DNA from: Marsupella aquatica
Taxonomy: Eukaryota > Marchantiophyta
NCBI GenBank assembly: GCA_973895155.1
Contig: OZ316895.1
Location: 1,798,001-1,862,000, forward strand
Length of the DNA: 64,000 nt
Direction: 5' to 3'
The notes beneath the pieces are model-generated. The model was given only the letters and a program-made list of their open reading frames with translations, made no database searches and was not told where the DNA came from. Position numbers and translations under genes: made by a program. Positions within the stretch are counted from its first letter, which is position 1. Each line of letters opens with the position of its first letter. This document shows, one piece after another, positions 57,424-64,000 of the stretch.

Positions 57424-59729
57424 ATCTGGACAGCCTCCATGATTGAAGGAAAAACCAGTCTGCCCTCATTTGATTTGACAAGTTAACAAAATTGCAACCT
57501 AGTTTGACATAATTCATGTGTACCTCAACTGTTTGGCATTTGATTCCACAAGCCAGTTCAAATGTTGTTATGGCGCTCATTGGTGCTTACCTGTACATGA
57601 GTTTAGGAGCAGAAGAGCTAGGGCTAAAGCCGCCTGTAGAGCATCTACAAAAAAGGAATAGCAAAAGGTAACAGTATCGTACTGATGAGTCAAGGACCCG
57701 AAGACCTGCTGGACATAAGAACTCGGGTGGAAGCTCTAAATTGAAGGGTGACCCTACATGACTCGATGCCACACACTACTCTTCACGGGGTGAACCTGTA
57801 AACCAAGTGCCATCAATTTGAGTGAAAGGGTGACTAGGGCAGAAGCAAATTGATCAGATGTACATGGGGATGTCAAAAGTGAAGGGAAGATACACTAGGG
57901 GTGGGCAGTGGCCATGCATTGCCCATGAAGCGGTAAAATGGGCAAAGGCATAAAGAGGTTCATCCAAAAGGTCGCCTTGGCATGTACATTCTGCACAAGA
58001 AATAGTGGTGTACACTCTGGTGGAGGTGTGAGATTATACAAGAGGGGAGTCTCAAAACCAAAGATTATACAAGAGGGGAGTCTCAAAGCCAAAAAAAACA
58101 CTGGATATTAGATTAGAGATCAGGATGTGCTGCTCTCAATGCACCTAGAGTACAAGGTACCAAATTAATGATTGGATATTGCAAAACAATACCGCAACAA
58201 ATGTGAAAGATTCAAGATCATGGTAAAAAAACTCACCAACAGCAATGGGGGCAAACTCCCCATGAAGTGTTAGCTTTGGCTAAGGAACGAGATATGACCA
58301 AAATCTGAGAGGTTGACCAAAGGACTGAAGCTCAACCTTCCTGACCCCCACTGTTTTTAGAGGAATAGCATGGACTGGTGGTTTTGGTGGTCTATTTGGC
58401 CTGATTGACCTTGCTTGTTTGGGGTGACTTGGCGCCCCTAGGTCCTCTTTGGACTGGTGTTTTTGGTCTCTGCTTGCGTGGGCGGCTCTGCCCCCCACTT
58501 GATATCAAGCCTTTTCTAAGAAAGAAAAAAAGCAACCTCCCCTCCTACATTACACTCCCAAAAGGAAAAGATCCAAGGGTGCACCTTAATTCTACCTTAA
58601 AAAGCATAATCCTACAGCTTTTTGGGTTGTTGTGGGAGAGCCCCCTAAGGTTAGAGTCCGTACGTAGTATACAGGAGCCCTTCGCCAAAATATATGGGCC
58701 ACTAGACCTACAGTATAGGCGTGACAATAACATCCAACCAATGAAGACCCATCTTATACCTATTCATTCATCATTGGTCCGCAACTTGAGGCTATTAAAT
58801 TTATAAAGTCTAGAAAGTACACAAGATATCAGAGTACGCCACCGCTGTGGGCGAGTCACCGCAAGACATCATTCCTCGATCTCGTTCTCGGTAGTCAACT
58901 TCCATTATGGGCCATTACATACCAGTGTTGTCGCCGCGCATTATGGACTCGTGACTCGTTAGGCTCCACTACAATAACTGGGAGCCTTTTACTGGCTACA
59001 GTCCAGTGATCGGGAAAGTGCAGCCAGTGGTTCCTAATAGAAAGAACTTTATTGCGTTCGACGACCCTCGGATGATGTCGATTGAGGCTTTGCCGGAAAT
59101 GCTTAAAATTTTAGGACGATGTGCCATAAATTTAACCAAATCAGTGAACATGACATGACACAAACATCCTGCGACACACCTCTGTGGACAAGCGTGGAGT
59201 CATACCAGAACGAACGATACGTTTGGTGAAAGCCAGCACGAAGTAGTGAAACGTTACCGGTACCGTATAAGCTACGCATGTGACCGCCAGCATCGAACGC
59301 GAGCGGAGTGCCTCTCGAGTCCAGCTGTTGGGGCAGTTGAGCTACAGATATGTTTCTACAGTGACTTCAGTCCCTTTAGGCACCCAACCTCTCTGCTCGC
59401 AGACCGAGCGCGTCTTGCAATAAATTGAAGAGCTGGCTTATTTGCGCTGGTGGCTCCTTGTTCATATGGAAAGACAACACAGAGAGTGTTCTGTGATTGG
59501 TCGAACCTAGCAATCACCTCTACTTAAAAGGTGAAGAAGGCGGGGACGGACACCAAAGTTTTATTATGGTCTGTTGTTGAATATAGAGGAGATCAAGCAC
59601 GAAGGCAAGTAGGCAAGCAGTTAGGGAGGCAGCCAGGAGGCGGTATTTGCTAAGGAACGGGAGGAACAGAAGCTGTGGGCGGGAGCAGAGAAAATTGAGC
59701 GGAGCATTAAAAGCAAATAGGACCAAATA
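57424..59729. other. Intergenic before ZIF-like gene
   Basis: No gene seen. A 31-base unit, GATTATACAAGAGGGGAGTC and following, is duplicated at 58032 and 58063. A 133-codon frame at 58405-58806 has no domain. The last few hundred bases (from about 59470) should hold the promoter and 5' leader of the ZIF-like gene. No clear TATA box was found. Confidence 0.4.
58032..58093. repeat. 31-bp tandem duplication
   Basis: GATTATACAAGAGGGGAGTC begins at 58032 and 58063; the two copies differ at one or two bases. Confidence 0.88.
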
Positions 59730-62700
59730 ATGGCGAGCAAGTGGAATTCCGACAGGAACGAGAATGAGGTGCCTTTACTGGAAGACGAAATGCTGTACCC
59801 GAATTGTCCCGGCTGCAAATGTGCTTATCTGTCTGCTAAAGGCGCTGGCCCGCCCGTGAAGGAGTTGTTCATGATCTCATCAGTGGTCTTGTGCAATGGT
59901 AAGGATTTCGTGATTGTCGTATGAATTGCGAGGACTTTAAAGAGTAATTTCATCAGGAAAATTGTCTTTGAACATGATGTGGTAATGTAGTAATATAGTA
60001 ATGTAGAGACTACTGTTCTAAACATCCTTTCAAGCACTTTGTTTAATATTTACGGCCCGCTTATAGGATGGAGCTAAGTTTAGTAGCACTCGGAGGTATG
60101 TAGCTCGCTTCGAATAGCTGGCTACGAATGTAATTGTGCTGAGTTGGTTTCATGGATTGGTCGCCAAGATCAGCCATTTTATCTTAGGGAGAAATTGAAC
60201 GAAAAGACTTTTGACTTCGAATTGTTAGAGAATTTAGATTTCCGTCGCTTACCTGGCTCTCCGTGAACAGATCATTTTGATATTGTCAATGAAAGGCTCC
60301 TAAAAATGTCCACGGGAATCTTGGACGAATGAGTGAAAGGGAGAGTAAATTTTCACGATTGGAGGCGATGATCTCGAAACTTTCTCAGCTTAATTTATTG
60401 CACATGTAGTTTTCCGTATCAATTAAGTATTTGGGGTGTTTGTAAGGAACTTGCAAGGTGTCCTGTCTTTCAACCAGATCAGTCAAAGGAAACCAAGTCT
60501 ATTGTGCTTAGCCTCGTCCGAGTGGGTGGGTGACCTCCACAGGTCCGCGTTGCTTAAACAATTTCTTTAGTAAAAAATTGAGAGTGAGGTACATGAAGGT
60601 GCATATTGCATTTCTCCGCCGCATGAATGTTTTGCTTACTTAGCCCGCCACCGAGGGACCATCAAGCTATTAAAGTTGGTGTTGCAGAGTGCGTGCCAGA
60701 ATGCAAGGTGGCCGATCGTGTAGTTAAGGCATCCTGCACGATACAATTTATTGTCTACTGGCGAGATCCTTAAAACGACTCGGCCCTGGAGAAGTGCGAT
60801 GATCCACATGAAGGAATGGAGGTAGGAAGGTTCTCCCTTGGTATAAGAGGGAGCTGTTGGTGCAACCGGTATCTCTTCTTCCACATTTGGGTTTTAACTC
60901 TGCTGGAATTACTGATTTCTTCCTGGATTTTAGTCTCTGAAGGGCTAACCTCCCGATACTTAATCGACTAAATCGACTAAATGCGAAATGAAATTCCTCG
61001 ATGCGCCGAGCGTGAATAGTTCTCCTATCGTTATTCCGACCTCTTGGTATCAATTTCAAGATGATCTGTTCCCAGATAGCCCGTGAATTACAACCACTGA
61101 ATAGGCTTTGTGCCATGAATTTGTCGGTCGATTTGTAGTGGTGGCACGAATTGACACCTTTGTTGGTTGTTCTGTTGTGCAGCCTTACCAATTTCTTCGT
61201 TGTTAGCTTTCCTTTACTTCATGGTACGTTACCCCAAATTTCTGAATTCGTTAGCCAAATATACTAGATGGTCGATGCCGGTACCCGTTGGCCACAAATA
61301 AAAGGAATGTTTGATAGTGTTCCCGTCAGTTACTATGATGGCTTGTGTCCTTTTCGTAATTCGGAAGTCTTTGACAAAGTGAATGAGGGTACATACTTGA
61401 CAATGTACTGGAACATCGGGTTGGTCTGAAAGCGTTCCTGGATCAATTTCTGAATGGAATGGACAATGATCTATTCAACTGTACGCTACGACGATACAAA
61501 GACCGGGGGTACAGGAGGTAGTGCCATCGTCTTCGTATCTTCAGAGGCATGTATCAATGTATGTTGGACTAACAGCTTGTCTAAATCCGATGCGGGTCTT
61601 TCGTTTATGAACAGATAGACGATTTTCATGTAGCAAAGAGGACAGAGGACATCGGTTATTACGCTGGTGCTGTCGGTGAGTTCTTGAAGCACAGAGCGTT
61701 TTCAAAAGTTTTATCTGATCAATATCTGTCACATTGTGAAGCTGTTTTATATTGAACTAGAACTGTATCAAAAGCTCTCCAGCGGAGGAGAGCTTTGCAT
61801 ATCCTCTATTTGATCGCTTGGTGGCCTTGGATGCAGTATCTGTATTTATGGTCGGTCGAGTCCTCAGTTCCGTGGCTTGGGGAATGGTTGCTGACAAATA
61901 TGGACGGAGATCTGTATTTTTTCTAGGTCTCCTATCAATGTAAGCAATTTTCTGATAGCAACTCGCTGCCTGTTTTTACTCTTCGTATGCGTCACTTGCC
62001 TAGTTCATGCCATGCATTTTAGAGCTTGATGAATTGTCTTCTCCGTCTCAGTATCGTACTTCAACCTGTGTTCGGGGCGTCCAAGAAATACTGGATCGCA
62101 TTTGTAGCTCGATTCTTGCTCGGAGTCTTCAACGGTATGCTTGGGCCCCTCAAGGTGAGAATTGTTGCACCTAGTTGTTAGTTTCTGCATAGCTTGTTTA
62201 GTCGTCCTAGAGTCTCGAGAACTCTCACATTCCGTCAATTCTCCTTCCTGTTATTTCATACTTTTGTCCGATTCGTAACCGTAGGAATTGGTGCAAGACG
62301 GCTTTCTAATGTCAGCAATACCAACGGGTAGTCTTCCGCCCGAGAATCACGCGAAACGGCTTTCCAATCGGATGCGCAATATTTAGCAGAAGAGTCGTCC
62401 GGGGACAAGATTGCTGGACATGCCTGGTATTGGATATTGAAAGTTCGCTGGATGGTTCTCATTTTTCAAAAACTCACATTGTTTTATTGGTTGGTGGCCG
62501 GTTTCTTCAGGCGTATGCGTCGGAGATTTGTAGCCCAGAAAGTCAAGCATGGGGACTGAACGTCGTAAGTTTCCGTTCTTATTTCAACTATTAATATGGT
62601 TTTGGAGGTTGCTAGAATAAGTGTATTGTGCATAAAATTCGGACCTGTAGAAATTAGAATGCCCTCGATCTATCCATTGGGAGCTTATCAATGAGACATT

Positions 62701-64000
62701 CCTTTTTGTTCATGCGTATTATTGAGGGAAGCGAGAGATAATATTATAATTCTGTTGTGATCAATCTTGCAGGTTAGTACCAGTTGGAGTCTCGGTCTGA
62801 TCGTTGGCCCAGCCCTGGGTGGTTTTCTTTCGAGGGTTTGTGTTTTCTACTGTCCATTATCTAAATACCGGTTACTAGTTGTGCTGAAGTTGATAATTGA
62901 CGAAGAGTGTGTTTTTCAATTGGAATAATCAACTTGTCGAAAGAATTGAATCATATTGTGACTGCGAGTATTGGTAAACTCAATATGTTTGAATATAGTT
63001 CTGGGTAGTGGCAATTCCAGCACACTATGGCTGACAGATTGAAGGATTAATGTTACCTATGACTTCATATGACGAACATAGCGTTTTCTCTAAAGTTTTT
63101 GGGTCTTTATATCTGATCTTTGCTTTCTGATCTTTGCAGCCTGTCATTAATTATCCTGGAATTTTCAGCGAGGACTCCATATTTGCCTCGTAAGTCGCAT
63201 CTGATTTGCTCTCATCTATATATGTCGTTAGTTTTCCTGAATTTTTAGCTAGGACTCAATTAGCCTTAGAAGTAATGATATTTTACCCCACAATTTTGTG
63301 GCTGACTTAGTGGGGCCATGATGCCGTACAATGATTTGGTCTATAGTTCATGAGTTTCAGTTGTATTCTGAAGTTCTGAAGTTGAGACGTCGTTTTCAAC
63401 CAGTATGGTCTATCCTTCATGTTGTAGGCTTCAATAATTAAATAAATCCTTCACCTTCTTTGGCTGGACGAGGTTGGTGGCAGCTGTGACTTAAATAGAA
63501 GTATGTTTTTGCTACAATAATGACTTGGATGTTGAGTTTCTTCTTACACTTGATGAGGGAGTCCTCCTCACCTATCATCTCCTTGCCTGCCTCCGATATT
63601 GATCTGTGGTGTTGATGCAGGTATCCTTATCTACTCCCGTCTCTTGTCCAAGCCGGGTTTTCTGTCTTTGAGTTGGGGGTCGTGTATTACCTTCCAGTAT
63701 GTTTCTCCTCCTTTACTTTCTCGTTCTTGTTCTAAGATCATTGAGATGTATAGCGTAAGTACCCTACGAAGTAAATTTGCAAATTCTCTGCGATTGTGTT
63801 TCAGCAAAGCACAAAGCATTCCTCATCTTCAGTTGGGGGCAGCAAATTCTAAGGAAAATATATACGCAGGAAACTATCCACAAACATGGCGAGGAGAGCC
63901 CCCCTGATGTTGAGCAGACGTTGGTTGAGAGCGTAAAATCTGAGAAATCTTCTCTGTGGCGAAATTGGCCTCTGATGGCATCTGTGGCCTTCTACTGTGT
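59730..64000 (+). CDS. ZIFL: ZIF-like MFS transporter, 3' end cut
   Basis: Ten exons are visible: 59730-59898, 61183-61223, 61615-61675, 61837-61939, 62052-62154, 62511-62564, 62773-62835, 63140-63189, 63621-63696 and 63870 to the window edge. All join in frame, about 283 residues so far, roughly the first 60 percent of the protein. The N-terminus carries the conserved NCPGC motif of plant zinc-induced facilitator-like proteins. Then come ALPISSLLAFLYFM (TM1), DIGYYAGAVG, the MFS motif A region WGMVADKYGRRS, RFLLGVFNGMLGPLK, SLGLIVGPALGGFLS and an ETIHKH loop start. ZIF/ZIFL proteins are tonoplast or plasma-membrane proton-coupled carriers linked to zinc, nicotianamine, potassium or auxin transport in Arabidopsis; which applies here is open. 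The first intron is long (1284 bases). No breaks are seen within the window. Confidence 0.88.

Overview
The window looks like nuclear DNA of a land plant. Its genes are plant families (F-box, purple acid phosphatase, UTr7 nucleotide-sugar transporter, Sec14-like protein, plastid SQD2, ZIF-like carrier). They carry GT-AG introns of about 80-1300 bases and sit in long repeat-rich spacers. Intron sizes, long leaders and an unfamiliar coiled-coil repeat protein would fit a bryophyte, perhaps a liverwort, but that is an inference from style and not a placement.

Layout: 1-4.1 kb holds repeats only (a hAT-like MITE and a 38-bp minisatellite). 4.1-7.8 kb is an F-box gene behind a long leader. 9.3-11.3 kb (minus) is a three-exon TRAF-type zinc-finger gene. 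11.3-16.4 kb is spacer with a foldback element. 16.4-20.3 kb has a small minus-strand membrane ORF head to head with a purple acid phosphatase gene that is broken: it has an in-frame stop and lacks the centre of the catalytic domain. 22.1-25.6 kb is an intact seven-exon UTr7-like transporter whose upstream region is a nested tandem duplication. 27.3-30.5 kb (minus) is a six-exon Sec14/CRAL-TRIO gene. 30.5-43.7 kb is gene-poor with several local duplications. 43.75-45.5 kb is an uninterrupted SQD2 gene for plastid sulfolipid synthesis. 48-57.5 kb is a transposon nest: a decayed PIF/Harbinger transposase, a deleted LTR element with tRNA-iMet primer site and 5-bp target duplication, at least three further LTR relics of the same family, and a decayed coiled-coil protein of unknown function. 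59.7 kb to the right edge is a ZIF-like major facilitator gene, cut by the window end.

The genes do not form a pathway. PAP and SQD2 both belong to low-phosphate biology in plants, but their proximity here is probably coincidence. The points most worth following are the broken PAP, the LTR family cluster, the unrecognised decayed protein at 53.3-55.2 kb and the duplicated region in front of the UTr7 gene. Exon borders were placed by eye from reading phase, splice consensus and family similarity. No RNA evidence was available.
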